From assembly GCA_022509025.1 (NCBI GenBank), contig JAFLUB010000033.1, positions 1 to 32,205 on the forward strand: a DNA stretch of 32,205 nucleotides, given 5' to 3'. This DNA is from Oscillospiraceae bacterium. Lineage in GTDB: Bacteria; Bacillota; Clostridia; UBA1381. The notes beneath the pieces are model-generated. The model worked only from the letters and a program-made list of their open reading frames with translations, did not search any database and was not told the DNA's origin. This document shows, piece by piece, positions 22,190 through 30,355 of this stretch (position 1 is its first letter; each line of letters starts with the position of its first letter). The position numbers and the translations under genes were made by a program.

Positions 22190-23557
22190 ATGTCAGAAAT
22201 TCGTACAACTGAAGAATTATTGGAAAAAACGTCTATCCGCCGGCTCGTTCTGCGCTTAGGCGTGCCGGCGATGTTCGCTCAGTTTTTTAATATCCTTTAT
22301 AATGTCGTAGACCGCGTTTTTGTCGGTAACATACCGGACGCGGGAGCGGTTTCTCTCGCGAGTATAGGGGTATGCGCGCCCGCGCTGACGGCTGTTTCTG
22401 CCTTTGCTTTTATGGTCGGAATAGGCGGCGCTTCATATATGAGCATCAGCTTAGGTGAGAAAAACAGAAAACGGGCAAAGGAAACCATAGGAAACGCGTT
22501 TCTTATGCTCATTATCATATCCGTATTTTTAACGGCGGTTTTACTTTTAAACCGTGAAAAAATACTATACATGCTCGGATGCAGCGAGAATATGTACCCG
22601 TATGCCGAAGCGTATTTTACTGTCTACACCTTGGGAACTGTTGCGGCTCTTATCGGCGGCGGATTAAATCAGTTTATCTTAGCCCAAGGGTATGCGAAAC
22701 AGGGCATGATTTCCGTTATAATCGGCGCTATGACAAACGTGATACTTGACCCGATACTGATTTTTAAATTCAATATGGGTATTAAAGGCGCGGCATGGGG
22801 TACCGTGATTTCTCAATGCCTTATGGCGCTCTATGTATTATGGTTCTTATGCGGCAGGAAAGTTCCGATACGTCTGCATTTTTGCAGGGTGGATATAAAA
22901 ATAGTGATAAAAATTCTGTCAATAGGATTTATGTCGTTTATGATTACCATACTCGATAATTTTATCATAATCTTACTGAACACCGCGCTCAGGAAATACG
23001 GCTCTGAAACCAATGGAGACGCGCTTATTACCTGCGCCGCGGTTGTTCAGAGCTTTATGACTATTGTGTTCTGTCCCGCTCAGGGAATTACCACCGGCTG
23101 CGCGACTGTTTTCAGCTTCCATTACGGCGCGAAAAATTATCCGAAAATACGTCAGACATTTTTATATGTGTTTATATTATGCGGAGTATATATAGGGGCG
23201 ATGGGGATTGCGGTACAGTTATTTTCCGAAAGGTTTGCCGGATTTTTCCTGCAGGATAGTGAGCTTATCAGTATGGCGGCTTCATGTCTTAGAATGTACA
23301 CGCTGGCTCTGTTGGGCGTCGCGGTGCAGTATGCTCTCGTGGACGGGCTGACCGCGATGGGAAAAGTGAAATACGCTCTTCCGCTTTCGTTATTCAGAAA
23401 AATTGTCTATATGGCATGCATTTTCGTTTTGCCGTTGTTTTTGGATATAAAGCATATTTTCTATGCCGGAACTATATCAGACGCAATTGGCGCTTCGTTC
23501 AGCATTCTGGTATTTTTGCTTGTTATTAATTCAAGACTTAGGCGCGAGATGGAATGA
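22190..23557 (+). CDS. MATE-family multidrug/toxin efflux protein
   Basis: 455 residues with about twelve membrane helices. The N-terminus (TSIRRLVLRLGVPAMFAQFF, then YNVVDRVFVGNIPDAGAVSL) and the middle (GQGYAKQGM-like AQGYAKQGM and NVILDPILIFKFNMGIKGAA) are typical of the bacterial MepA/NorM-like branch. It should export cationic compounds using a Na+ or H+ gradient. The site GATGGTGA stands 6-7 nt before the ATG. The 31-nt gap to the carboxypeptidase-like gene and absence of a terminator suggest co-transcription; a functional link to the cell wall is possible but not shown. It appears intact, in contrast to the MATE stump at 10477. Confidence 0.93.
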   Translation: MSEIRTTEELLEKTSIRRLVLRLGVPAMFAQFFNILYNVVDRVFVGNIPDAGAVSLASIGVCAPALTAVSAFAFMVGIGGASYMSISLGEKNRKRAKETIGNAFLMLIIISVFLTAVLLLNREKILYMLGCSENMYPYAEAYFTVYTLGTVAALIGGGLNQFILAQGYAKQGMISVIIGAMTNVILDPILIFKFNMGIKGAAWGTVISQCLMALYVLWFLCGRKVPIRLHFCRVDIKIVIKILSIGFMSFMITILDNFIIILLNTALRKYGSETNGDALITCAAVVQSFMTIVFCPAQGITTGCATVFSFHYGAKNYPKIRQTFLYVFILCGVYIGAMGIAVQLFSERFAGFFLQDSELISMAASCLRMYTLALLGVAVQYALVDGLTAMGKVKYALPLSLFRKIVYMACIFVLPLFLDIKHIFYAGTISDAIGASFSILVFLLVINSRLRREME

Positions 23558-23600
23558 GAATTGTCGTAATTGAATCATCCGCCACGCTACGCGTGGTTCC

Positions 23601-23637
23601 CCTCCCTCCAAACATTCTTTGGATTGCTGCAGGGAGG
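23601..23637 (+). repeat. CCTCCC/GGGAGG hairpin element, copy 1
   Basis: CCTCCC (23601-23606) pairs with GGGAGG (23632-23637), enclosing TCCAAA-CATTC-TTTGGA. It recurs inverted at 32141-32177, with GCAGGGAGGCT and its complement conserved. Confidence 0.65.
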
Positions 23638-23663
23638 CTTACACCCGCCATCAGTATACCGCC

Positions 23664-23704
23664 AAACTGCACTAAATTTCATGTGGGATTTTGTGCAGTT
23701 TTTT
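23664..23704 (+). terminator. Terminator after the MATE gene
   Basis: AAACTGCAC (23664-23672) pairs with GTGCAGTTT (23693-23701) and runs into TTTT; the loop is 20 nt. Confidence 0.55.
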
Positions 23705-23774
23705 GATTTGCAAAATACCGTTATCCCTTGCGGAATTCGGGATTTTGTTATAAAATATAAATAGGTATATTATC

Positions 23775-23798
23775 GCCGCAAGTCGGCAGAAGGAGAGA
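23775..23798 (+). repeat. Duplicated leader/ribosome-binding segment, copy 1
   Basis: 24 bases, GCCGCAAGTCGGC followed by AGAAGGAGAGA, are identical to 23985-24008. GCCG and CGGC pair as a small hairpin just before the Shine-Dalgarno. Confidence 0.85.
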
Positions 23799-23802
23799 TA
23801 AC

Positions 23803-23844
23803 GTGAAAAATAAACGGCGCATCTCACCATTTTTCGGAACTTGA
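23803..23844 (+). pseudogene. 13-codon frame behind the duplicated leader
   Basis: GTG start after AGGAGAGA, giving MKNKRRISPFFGT and a stop. The first residues mimic MKSKRIIS of the PL11 lyase at 24013. It is either the stump of a duplicated secreted-protein gene or a short leader peptide. Confidence 0.4.
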
Positions 23845-23858
23845 AGTATAAGAACCCG

Positions 23859-23891
23859 ACCCGCTAACGCAATTATAAATTGCGAGCGGGT
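23859..23891. other. Strong hairpin in the intergenic region
   Basis: ACCCGCT (23859-23865) pairs with AGCGGGT (23885-23891) around a perfect GCAATT-ATA-AATTGC (23869-23883) inner hairpin. Confidence 0.6.
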
Positions 23892-23984
23892 ACCCCGGAA
23901 CCTTGTTGTTCCACAATAGGCATACGTCAGCGTTCCTCAAAACGGCAATCTGCTTGTTTCTTTTCCACGTTATAATTTATTATT

Positions 23985-24008
23985 GCCGCAAGTCGGCAGA
24001 AGGAGAGA
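23985..24008 (+). repeat. Leader/ribosome-binding segment, copy 2 (functional)
   Basis: Identical to 23775-23798. Here the AGGAGAGAGG stands 2-3 nt before the ATG at 24013; TATAAT at 23971-23976 could be its -10, though no good -35 is seen. Confidence 0.8.
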
Positions 24009-24012
24009 GGAT

Positions 24013-27000
24013 ATGAAAAGTAAAAGAATTATTTCGGCAGCGCTGAGTGCTGCGGTAGCAGTTTCCGCGTTTGCGGGATTTAGCGCGACAGCTTCGGCGG
24101 CTGAAGCGAAAACGCCGCAGTATCAGGAATATCCGCGGCAGATGGAAAAACTTAACCGCGGTCTTATAGCGGTTAAGACAGAAAAGGACACTCGTGAGCA
24201 GACGGTGAACGGTGTTGTTCTGTCATGGCGTTTGTTGGGTGACGAGAGTCTCAGCAATCAGGCGTTTAAAATCTACAGGGACGGAGAGCTAATACACACC
24301 ACAGGTCCTCATGACGCTACATACTATGTGGATACGGCAGGAGGATCGTCGAATAAATACAAGGTATTAAGAGCCGACGCGACGGCGGAGGAGATTGCGG
24401 CTGAGCCGGAGGTTACTCCGACTGAAACATTCTCTTATGCAAAGCCGAGTGAGGTGGGCAACGGAAACAGCCTCAGACATTCATTTACATATGTTGATAT
24501 CCCTATATCCATGCCGACAGATATTGCGCATGCGAATACAACGGCTCTGTCAGATTATAAAAGAGACGGTGACGCGGGCGGTTCGAATGATGCAAGCTTA
24601 GGCGACCTTGACGGTGACGGCGATTACGAAATCGTATTGAAGTGGGATCCAAAGGATTCCAGAGACTCAAACGGTACTACGGTAACAGGTCACTGTGTTA
24701 TAGACGCTTATGAAATAGATCCAAACAATACAGGCTACAAGTGGCGTATTGACTTAGGCAACAATATAACCGCAGGAGCTCACTATACGCAGTTTATGGT
24801 ATATGACTTTGACGGCGACGGAAAATCAGAGGTCGCAATGGTAACGGCGCGCGGCTCCTATTCGATTGACGTAAACGGAGAAAAGCACTATGTAACAGAA
24901 GTCGGAGATACCGATGAAATCAGAAAAGCGGATAACAACAAAACAGAACTTACAAAAGGTAAAAACATGGGCCCTGAATACTACACAATATTCAGCGGCG
25001 AAACAGGCAGACCGCTGATAACTACGGACGCTATTCCTTTGGGCGCGACTAACGGTTCTGACTGGGGAGATGGACAGCTGAACCGTTCAGCAAGATATCT
25101 CGCGGCTGTGGCGTATCTTGACGGCGTACACCCAAGCTATATCGCAATCCGCGGTATGTATAACAGGTCTGTAATCCGCGCGTACAACTGGGACGGTAAG
25201 GACCTGACGCTTGTCTGGGAGCATGACAGCGGTAAAACGAAGGACCCGACAAAGATGTACGGACAGGGTAACCACAACCTTTCAATCGCTGATATTGATA
25301 ATGACGGCAGAGACGAGATAGTATACGGCTCCGCTTGTCTTGATGATGACGGAGTGACTGTTTTGGGTAACACGCTGCTCGGTCACGGCGACGCTATGCA
25401 TACAAGTGATTTCAATAATGACGGTAAGCAGGAGGTATTCTCCGTTAAGGAGGATGAAGAGGGCTGGAAACGCGGCACTGACTTCCGAAATGCGCTGACA
25501 GGCGAGCCTATCTGGAGTAAGTCTGTAACAGGCGATAACGGCAGAGGCGTAATGGGTAATATAGATGACGCGTATGCGGCAGAGCACCCTGAAGCGCTTG
25601 CGCTCGGATGGGCTAATAAACATAATGAGGCATTCGATTTTAACGGTAACGCGGTAGGTCCAAAGCCGTCAGGCGCAGGCAAGGGCGATTTCTGTAACTT
25701 CCTCGTATACTGGGACGGTGATTTGGCAAGCGAGCTTCTTGATGCGAATATTATACAGAAATATGACGCGGCAAACGGCTGGACAAAGAGATTTTACGGT
25801 CCGAGTGACGGTTATACATTGAGCGGTAATACAAATAACGGTACAAAACGTAATTATTCAATCGTTGCAGACCTTTGGGGTGACTGGCGTGAAGAGATTA
25901 TCATGCCGATTACAGACGCAAACGGTAAGGATACACATCTGAGAATATTTACTTCAATAGTACCGACAGACTATCGCTTAACAACTCTGATGCATGACTG
26001 TCAGTACAGAGAGGCAATCGCATGGCAGAACGTAAGTTACAATCAGCCGCCGCACACAAGCTACTACATAGGCTCGGCTGCGCTTGCGACTGACGAAAGC
26101 GGAAAAACACTCAATTACCTCGCTCCGGCAGTGCCGTTCACAAAGGTAACATATGACAAGCCAAGTGAAGTGGCTGTAACAGGTCTCGAGCTTTCAACTG
26201 ATAAAACAAAGGTTGAAAAGGGTAAAACAGTTTATGTCAGAGCAGAAGTAAAGCCGTTGATTGCTTCGACAAAATCAGTTACATGGACATCGTCAGACGA
26301 GAAAATTGCGACTGTTTCAAACGGTATAATCACAGGTAAGTCTGAGGGTAAGGCTACAATTACCGCGACTACCGTTGACGGCGGATTTACCGCTTCATGC
26401 GAAGTTACTGTTTATGCTAATCACGTGACAAGTGTAAGTGTCAGCCCCGAAAAGTTAGAGCTTGGTACGGGTATGACAAAGCAGGTAAAGGCAAGCGTTG
26501 AGCCAAGTAATGCTACAGACCCGAGTGTTACATGGACTTCGGGTGATGAGAGTGTTGTAACAGTTGATGATAAGGGTAACGTTACAGCTGTTGCAAACGG
26601 CGCGACATATGTTATGGCTAAAACAAATGATGGCAGAAAGAAAGCGTATTGCTACGTTGTTGTTTATGGGCTTGCCGAAGAGGACGCGACCGGCGACGCG
26701 CTGTTTGTGTCAAGCAACACTGACTCGGAAACTAAAGTTACTGCAAGCAAGGACAGTGAAAACAGAGACAGCGTAGTCGTTAAGCAGACTAAGGCAACTG
26801 AACCGGTTGAGTTCCATAAGGATTTTGAGTCGGCTCCTGAAGTGCAGACTCTTGCTGAAGGTCCGAGCCGCGCAGTGCTCAAGTTCCACTTCACAACAGG
26901 CGGTGCTAAAGCTGATCTTGGCGATTATATCTGGAAAAAGGGACACGGATATACCTCTGAACTGAAGTTCTTGGATATGGATGGAAATAATATTTTAAAT

Positions 27001-28689
27001 ATTCTTGAAGAACACACAACATCTGGAGTGGCAACCAAGTATATCGCGGGAAGCGGCGACAAGCAGAATGCAAGCACATGGACTAAGATTGTGGATCAGA
27101 AGAACGGAAATACGGCATTTAACAGAAGCCAGATAAGATGGGATGTCAAGGCGGAATTCGATTACGGTAATGATACGGCTACAGTAACTTTGGCGGGCTG
27201 CGATAGCTCATGGGTAACTGACGAAACATGGCAGTATACAGTCGCGCTGAACGGAGCAAGATTTAAAACATTACAGTATGATACAAAGGATATTACTGAC
27301 TGGGTTTCACAGGATCCGAAGCTGGAGGCTCTGACCTATACGCGCGTTTCTGTAACAGGTCCTGTTCCGACATTTATTCCGGAAATCACACCGGGTCCGG
27401 ACGATATATCTGATAATCTGAAAATCAAGAGTATTGACGGAAAGACTGTAAACGTAGAATACGGCGTGGCAGCAGAGCATGAAAATGCTATGTTAATCGG
27501 CGCGTTATATAACGAGGGCGCTCTTGTGGAAGTAAAATCAAAGAAGCTTGAAGAACCGTCCGGTACAGAGGCTGACGACAGCATAGAGTTCACAAACGAC
27601 GTCGAAAACTATGACCTTAAGGTATTCCTTTGGGATTCACTTGAAGGTATGGTTCCTCTATATGCCGCAGCGTCAGCTAAGGCTAAGGTAGTTCCGACTC
27701 AGGAGCCGATAGAATCGACTGAGCCGACTGAGCCGACTGAATCGACTGAACCAACAGAATCAACAGAGCCAAAGGAAACAACAGAGCCGACCCCGACAGT
27801 TGAACCGACTCCGACACCGATTCCGACACCAACGCCAACACCGACTCCGACGCCGACTCCGGTTCCGACACTTGACCCGGATGTGACATATGAAACTGTA
27901 TTCGAGTCAACGGAGAATTTCCTCATGGAGGATGACGCGGAGAACAATAAATGGATAAGATCAGCTGACAGCGACAGCGATGCATACCTGGAGGAAACAT
28001 CTGCAGACATAGGCGGAAACGCAACAGCTAAAATGCATCTTGCAAACAAGGCTGTTCAGTATGTGCTTGATGATGAGGATGTTATATCAGAGGGTCAATT
28101 TAAGCTGACATATGATATGTATATCGATAAAGAAATAAATTCGTCAAAATACGGCAGACATTTCAGAACATATCTTGATAATGCGGCGCATCCGTTTGAC
28201 GCTGCGACAGGTATAGCGAGTGCTTACGGTACTGATGGCGCATTCTTCCATATGATGGATTTAGAGAACATAACATATACTACGGCTACAGCAGACTTAC
28301 TTGGGGCAACTCAGGATAATGCGGATTCTCTTGTTGAGCCGGCAGCTAAAAAGCTTTCTGATACAACTCTTGCCAGCGCTAAGTGGTATCGCGTGGTAAT
28401 CGAGGGCGATCTCGACAAGAATGTTGTGTATGTAAGCTTCTACGCTCACGGTGATTCATACAATGCAGAGCTTGACATTAAAGATGCAGAGCCTGTTATC
28501 TATACAAACGGTTACTTCACTGAGGGACGCGATAAGAAAATTAAACAGATTAAGTTTATGCGCACGCAAGGCGGAGATATTTACTACGACAATATCAGGC
28601 TTGAAAAGGCTACGACAGCTCCGGCGGGAGGAACTGACACTGATACAGACTCCGGTGAGGATAGCAATACAGGTACAGAAACAGAATAA
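24013..28689 (+). CDS. Secreted rhamnogalacturonan lyase (PL11) with Big2 domains
   Basis: 1558 residues. Signal peptide about 1-27 (ending ATASA). Residues about 35-700 match family PL11 (YesW-like): the N-terminal QMEKLNRGLIAVK and GVVLSWRLLGDE strands, then an eight-bladed propeller with calcium-type loops (GDLDGDGDYEIVLKWD, DFDGDGKSEVAM, DIDNDGRDEIVYG, DFNNDGKQEVF) and WGDWREEIIMP and YREAIAWQNVSYNQPPHTSYY near its end. Two Big2 Ig-like domains follow (about 719-800 and 802-886), an unassigned module to about 1130, a further small beta segment, a Thr/Pro/Glu linker (about 1226-1290) and a terminal beta-sandwich, probably carbohydrate-binding. It cleaves the rhamnogalacturonan-I backbone of pectin by beta-elimination. 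The ATG at 24013 is chosen; a frame extension to 23983 would include the ribosome site. No sorting signal or SLH domain is seen. The modules beyond the propeller make it far longer than YesW, which is about 620 residues. Confidence 0.93.
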   Translation: MKSKRIISAALSAAVAVSAFAGFSATASAAEAKTPQYQEYPRQMEKLNRGLIAVKTEKDTREQTVNGVVLSWRLLGDESLSNQAFKIYRDGELIHTTGPHDATYYVDTAGGSSNKYKVLRADATAEEIAAEPEVTPTETFSYAKPSEVGNGNSLRHSFTYVDIPISMPTDIAHANTTALSDYKRDGDAGGSNDASLGDLDGDGDYEIVLKWDPKDSRDSNGTTVTGHCVIDAYEIDPNNTGYKWRIDLGNNITAGAHYTQFMVYDFDGDGKSEVAMVTARGSYSIDVNGEKHYVTEVGDTDEIRKADNNKTELTKGKNMGPEYYTIFSGETGRPLITTDAIPLGATNGSDWGDGQLNRSARYLAAVAYLDGVHPSYIAIRGMYNRSVIRAYNWDGKDLTLVWEHDSGKTKDPTKMYGQGNHNLSIADIDNDGRDEIVYGSACLDDDGVTVLGNTLLGHGDAMHTSDFNNDGKQEVFSVKEDEEGWKRGTDFRNALTGEPIWSKSVTGDNGRGVMGNIDDAYAAEHPEALALGWANKHNEAFDFNGNAVGPKPSGAGKGDFCNFLVYWDGDLASELLDANIIQKYDAANGWTKRFYGPSDGYTLSGNTNNGTKRNYSIVADLWGDWREEIIMPITDANGKDTHLRIFTSIVPTDYRLTTLMHDCQYREAIAWQNVSYNQPPHTSYYIGSAALATDESGKTLNYLAPAVPFTKVTYDKPSEVAVTGLELSTDKTKVEKGKTVYVRAEVKPLIASTKSVTWTSSDEKIATVSNGIITGKSEGKATITATTVDGGFTASCEVTVYANHVTSVSVSPEKLELGTGMTKQVKASVEPSNATDPSVTWTSGDESVVTVDDKGNVTAVANGATYVMAKTNDGRKKAYCYVVVYGLAEEDATGDALFVSSNTDSETKVTASKDSENRDSVVVKQTKATEPVEFHKDFESAPEVQTLAEGPSRAVLKFHFTTGGAKADLGDYIWKKGHGYTSELKFLDMDGNNILNILEEHTTSGVATKYIAGSGDKQNASTWTKIVDQKNGNTAFNRSQIRWDVKAEFDYGNDTATVTLAGCDSSWVTDETWQYTVALNGARFKTLQYDTKDITDWVSQDPKLEALTYTRVSVTGPVPTFIPEITPGPDDISDNLKIKSIDGKTVNVEYGVAAEHENAMLIGALYNEGALVEVKSKKLEEPSGTEADDSIEFTNDVENYDLKVFLWDSLEGMVPLYAAASAKAKVVPTQEPIESTEPTEPTESTEPTESTEPKETTEPTPTVEPTPTPIPTPTPTPTPTPTPVPTLDPDVTYETVFESTENFLMEDDAENNKWIRSADSDSDAYLEETSADIGGNATAKMHLANKAVQYVLDDEDVISEGQFKLTYDMYIDKEINSSKYGRHFRTYLDNAAHPFDAATGIASAYGTDGAFFHMMDLENITYTTATADLLGATQDNADSLVEPAAKKLSDTTLASAKWYRVVIEGDLDKNVVYVSFYAHGDSYNAELDIKDAEPVIYTNGYFTEGRDKKIKQIKFMRTQGGDIYYDNIRLEKATTAPAGGTDTDTDSGEDSNTGTETE

Positions 28690-28707
28690 TCAGACAGAAA
28701 TATAAAT

Positions 28708-28750
28708 AAGAGCCGTATCAAAACCAACCGGTTTTGATACGGCTCTTTTA
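28708..28750 (+). terminator. Terminator of the PL11 gene
   Basis: 18-bp perfect stem, AAGAGCCGTATCAAAACC with GGTTTTGATACGGCTCTT, loop AACC, then TTTA. It works on both strands in principle. Confidence 0.9.
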
Positions 28751-28777
28751 TAATCGGCAAGTTTATGAGAGTGCGGA

Positions 28778-28796
28778 AAATTGAAATTTGTTGGTG
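28778..28796 (+). repeat. 19-bp direct repeat, left copy
   Basis: AAATTGAAATTTGTTGGTG is identical to 32080-32098. The pair brackets the tRNA, both toxin-antitoxin-like pairs and the repressor pair. Confidence 0.7.
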
Positions 28797-28811
28797 TTTA
28801 AAAGAATTCGC

Positions 28812-28840
28812 TTGCAAATAAAGGCTGAATGTGGTATACT
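28812..28840 (+). promoter_or_regulatory. Promoter of tRNA-Ala
   Basis: TTGCAA (28812-28817), 17 bp, TATACT (28835-28840), 18 nt before the tRNA. Confidence 0.75.
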
Positions 28841-28857
28841 TTTTATTAGAATATTAT

Positions 28858-28933
28858 GGGGGTGTAGCTCAGATGGGAGAGCGGTTGCTTCGCATGTAAC
28901 AGGCCAGGGGTTCGAATCCCCTCATCTCCACCA
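28858..28933 (+). tRNA. tRNA-Ala (anticodon CGC)
   Basis: A complete cloverleaf of 76 nt. Acceptor GGGGGTG pairs with CATCTCC, including the G3-U70 wobble that marks alanine tRNAs. D-arm GCTC...GAGC; anticodon stem GTTGC/GTAAC with loop TTCGCAT (anticodon CGC, reading GCG); T-arm AGGGG-TTCGAAT-CCCCT; discriminator A and encoded CCA at 28931-28933. Confidence 0.95.
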
Positions 28934-28944
28934 AAGCCGCTTTC

Positions 28945-29136
28945 GCGACGAAGTCGCAGTCAGCGGCGACACCATACGAGCGCGCCGGTGTGACGTCATG
29001 AAGCGAAGCGGAGTGACAAGGCAACGAAGTTGCCGCAACAAGGAGGCGCATAGGCGATGTATGGTCAGCCCGGAGGGCTGGAAAAGCATGCGGCAATGCG
29101 AAGCATTGTGACGAAGTATACCGGCACGGAGTGCCG
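28945..29136 (+). repeat. Array of triloop hairpins, dispersed repeat copy 2
   Basis: GCGAC-GAA-GTCGC (28945-28957), GGCAAC-GAA-GTTGCC (29020-29034), CAGCCC-GGA-GGGCTG (29066-29080), CAATGC-GAA-GCATTG (29094-29108), CGGCAC-GGA-GTGCCG (29122-29136). Against copy 1 the core is nearly identical, the CAATGC loop is GAA instead of GGA, and CTGACC-GAA-GGTCAG is replaced by another perfect stem. Confidence 0.8.
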
Positions 29137-29159
29137 AAATTTTATAATATAAAATGTTA

Positions 29160-29298
29160 GAAGTCCTTGCTATTCGCAAAGGATTCTTTTTTATGCCGCA
29201 TGCTACTCCTTTACCGCAAAAAGGCACACTCACATCGGCTAACGGCTTGCAAGCGCGCCGTCTTAACGCCGATTTGCTCGCTATCACCTTTTTGCGGG
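29160..29298 (+). repeat. Terminator-bearing dispersed repeat, copy 2
   Basis: Partner of 911-1044. GAAGTCCTTGC pairs imperfectly with GCAAAGGATTC and runs into TTTTTTATGCCGCA. The distal blocks CTTGCAAGC and CACCTTTTTGC are kept. Confidence 0.6.
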
Positions 29299-29347
29299 AT
29301 AAGCGGCTGACATATTTCACGTTATTCCATGGATGACGTGATTTTTA

Positions 29348-29376
29348 TTGACTTAGTTATTTTTATGTGATAGTAT
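29348..29376 (+). promoter_or_regulatory. Promoter of the MNT-HEPN pair
   Basis: TTGACT (29348-29353), 17 bp, TAGTAT (29371-29376). Confidence 0.55.
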
Positions 29377-29401
29377 ATTGATAGAAAGGACGGTGATTTG
29401 A

Positions 29402-29743
29402 ATGTGTAGTAAAGATTTGCTTAATGAGCTATTACAAGAATTAACAGTGTATGCAAAAGATATATTTGGTGAAAAACTGAAAAAGGTTATTTTATATGGT
29501 TCATTTGCGCGCGGAGATTATGATGATGAATCCGATATAGATGTAATGCTTATGGTAGATTTATCTCCTGAGGAATTGAATTTATACAGAAAACAGATTA
29601 ATTATTTCTGTTCTGATTTGAATGTTGCAAATTGCGTATTCATATCACCCATATTACAAAGCGTACCATTGTTTGATGAATGGAAGGATACACTTCCGTT
29701 CTATCAGAATATTGTCCGGGAAGGTGTCAGTGTTTATGGATGA
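29402..29743 (+). CDS. MNT-type minimal nucleotidyltransferase antitoxin
   Basis: 113 residues. The polymerase-beta-like motif is clear: G33-S34 in LYGSFARGD, then D45 and D47 in ESDIDVML. Proteins of this size next to a HEPN gene are antitoxins of the MNT-HEPN type; in the studied MntA-HepT pair the nucleotidyltransferase adenylylates and silences its HEPN partner. The site GGACGGTGA precedes the ATG. Its stop overlaps the HEPN start by 8 bases, which indicates translational coupling. Confidence 0.88.
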   Translation: MCSKDLLNELLQELTVYAKDIFGEKLKKVILYGSFARGDYDDESDIDVMLMVDLSPEELNLYRKQINYFCSDLNVANCVFISPILQSVPLFDEWKDTLPFYQNIVREGVSVYG

Positions 29744-30137
29744 GCATAGAATAATTTTAGCCCGGTACAGATTAGAAAAAGCGTTGAATTGTATTGAGGT
29801 TTCCAAGCTAAATCTTGATAACGATTTTCTGTCTGATAGCGTCAACCGTTCATATTATGCAATATTTTATGCGGCGCGCGCAATTATGGCATTAGATGGT
29901 ATTGACAGAAAGAAACATTCCGGAGTTATATCATACTTTCAGGAGAGTTATATAAAAACCGGAATTTTTACCAAAGAACTTTCAAATATTATTCAGGATG
30001 CATTTAACATACGCCAAATAACAGACTATCAGGATTTTTTCGTTATGGGATACGATGATGCTGTGGAGCAGTTAAAATGTGCGGAAAAATTTTGTAGTGA
30101 AATTAAAATATATATTGAAAAATTTATAGGAATGTAG
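29736..30137 (+). CDS. HEPN-domain protein, partner of MNT (probable toxin)
   Basis: 133 residues. The HEPN four-helix fold is marked by NRSYYAIFYAARAIMAL (37-53), then RKKHSGVISYF (58-68), YIKTG and IRQITDYQDFF (92-102). The start is at 29736, overlapping the MNT stop; the longer frame upstream lies over the MNT gene. HEPN toxins are usually RNases with an R-x4-6-H motif. I do not find a clean one here: R93 is followed by a Tyr at +5 rather than His. It belongs to the KKHSG-type HEPN subgroup, whose biochemistry is less studied. Toxin activity is therefore inferred from context. Confidence 0.82.
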   Translation: MDEHRIILARYRLEKALNCIEVSKLNLDNDFLSDSVNRSYYAIFYAARAIMALDGIDRKKHSGVISYFQESYIKTGIFTKELSNIIQDAFNIRQITDYQDFFVMGYDDAVEQLKCAEKFCSEIKIYIEKFIGM

Positions 30138-30290
30138 ATATCCTTTTTGCATTCATTATGAATGTAAGTCTGCTTAGCATGACGTTTGCACATATACAAT
30201 CGTCTATAATGTCCAACCTGTCCAACTGATTTTTATAGATAGATACCCATACAGTAATATTTTTTCATACCTTGAAAATTTATTTTTCTA

Positions 30291-30319
30291 TTGCAACTGT
30301 TAAATTTGTTTGTTATAAT
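30291..30319 (+). promoter_or_regulatory. Promoter of the DUF4160 pair
   Basis: TTGCAA (30291-30296), 17 bp, TATAAT (30314-30319). It lies within the upstream extension of the first frame, so the start at 30356 is favoured. Confidence 0.75.
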
Positions 30320-30355
30320 GTTGATAATAAAACTATCAGGAAAGGATTATGTTAT

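Larger units (their letters stand above)
23558..24012. other. Gene-free stretch: hairpins, terminator and duplicated leader
   Basis: Holds a CCACGC-TAC-GCGTGG hairpin (23582-23596), the CCTCCC element (23601-23637), a terminator (23664-23702), a first copy of the PL11 gene leader with a 13-codon frame, an ACCCGCT hairpin (23859-23891), and the real leader (23985-24012). Confidence 0.65.
28934..29401. other. Gene-free stretch after the tRNA: hairpin array and terminator repeat
   Basis: Entirely occupied by hairpin-array copy 2 (28945-29136), terminator-repeat copy 2 (29160-29298) and the promoter of the next gene. Apparent frames here are artefacts of the palindromes. Confidence 0.7.

Noticed and set aside
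23570-23764. 64-codon frame between MATE and PL11
   Set aside because: Covers the CCTCCC hairpin and the terminator; no start signal.
23845-23984. Known riboswitch upstream of the PL11 gene
   Set aside because: A strong hairpin is present, but I could not match it to c-di-GMP, TPP, cobalamin or preQ1 consensus segments; left as an unassigned hairpin.
27683-28049. Ser/Val/Gly-rich minus-strand frames of 75-116 codons
   Set aside because: Antisense translation of the Thr/Pro/Glu linker repeats of the PL11 lyase.
28788-29111. 107-codon plus-strand frame across the tRNA
   Set aside because: Overlaps tRNA-Ala and the hairpin array; the translation is palindromic repeat sequence.
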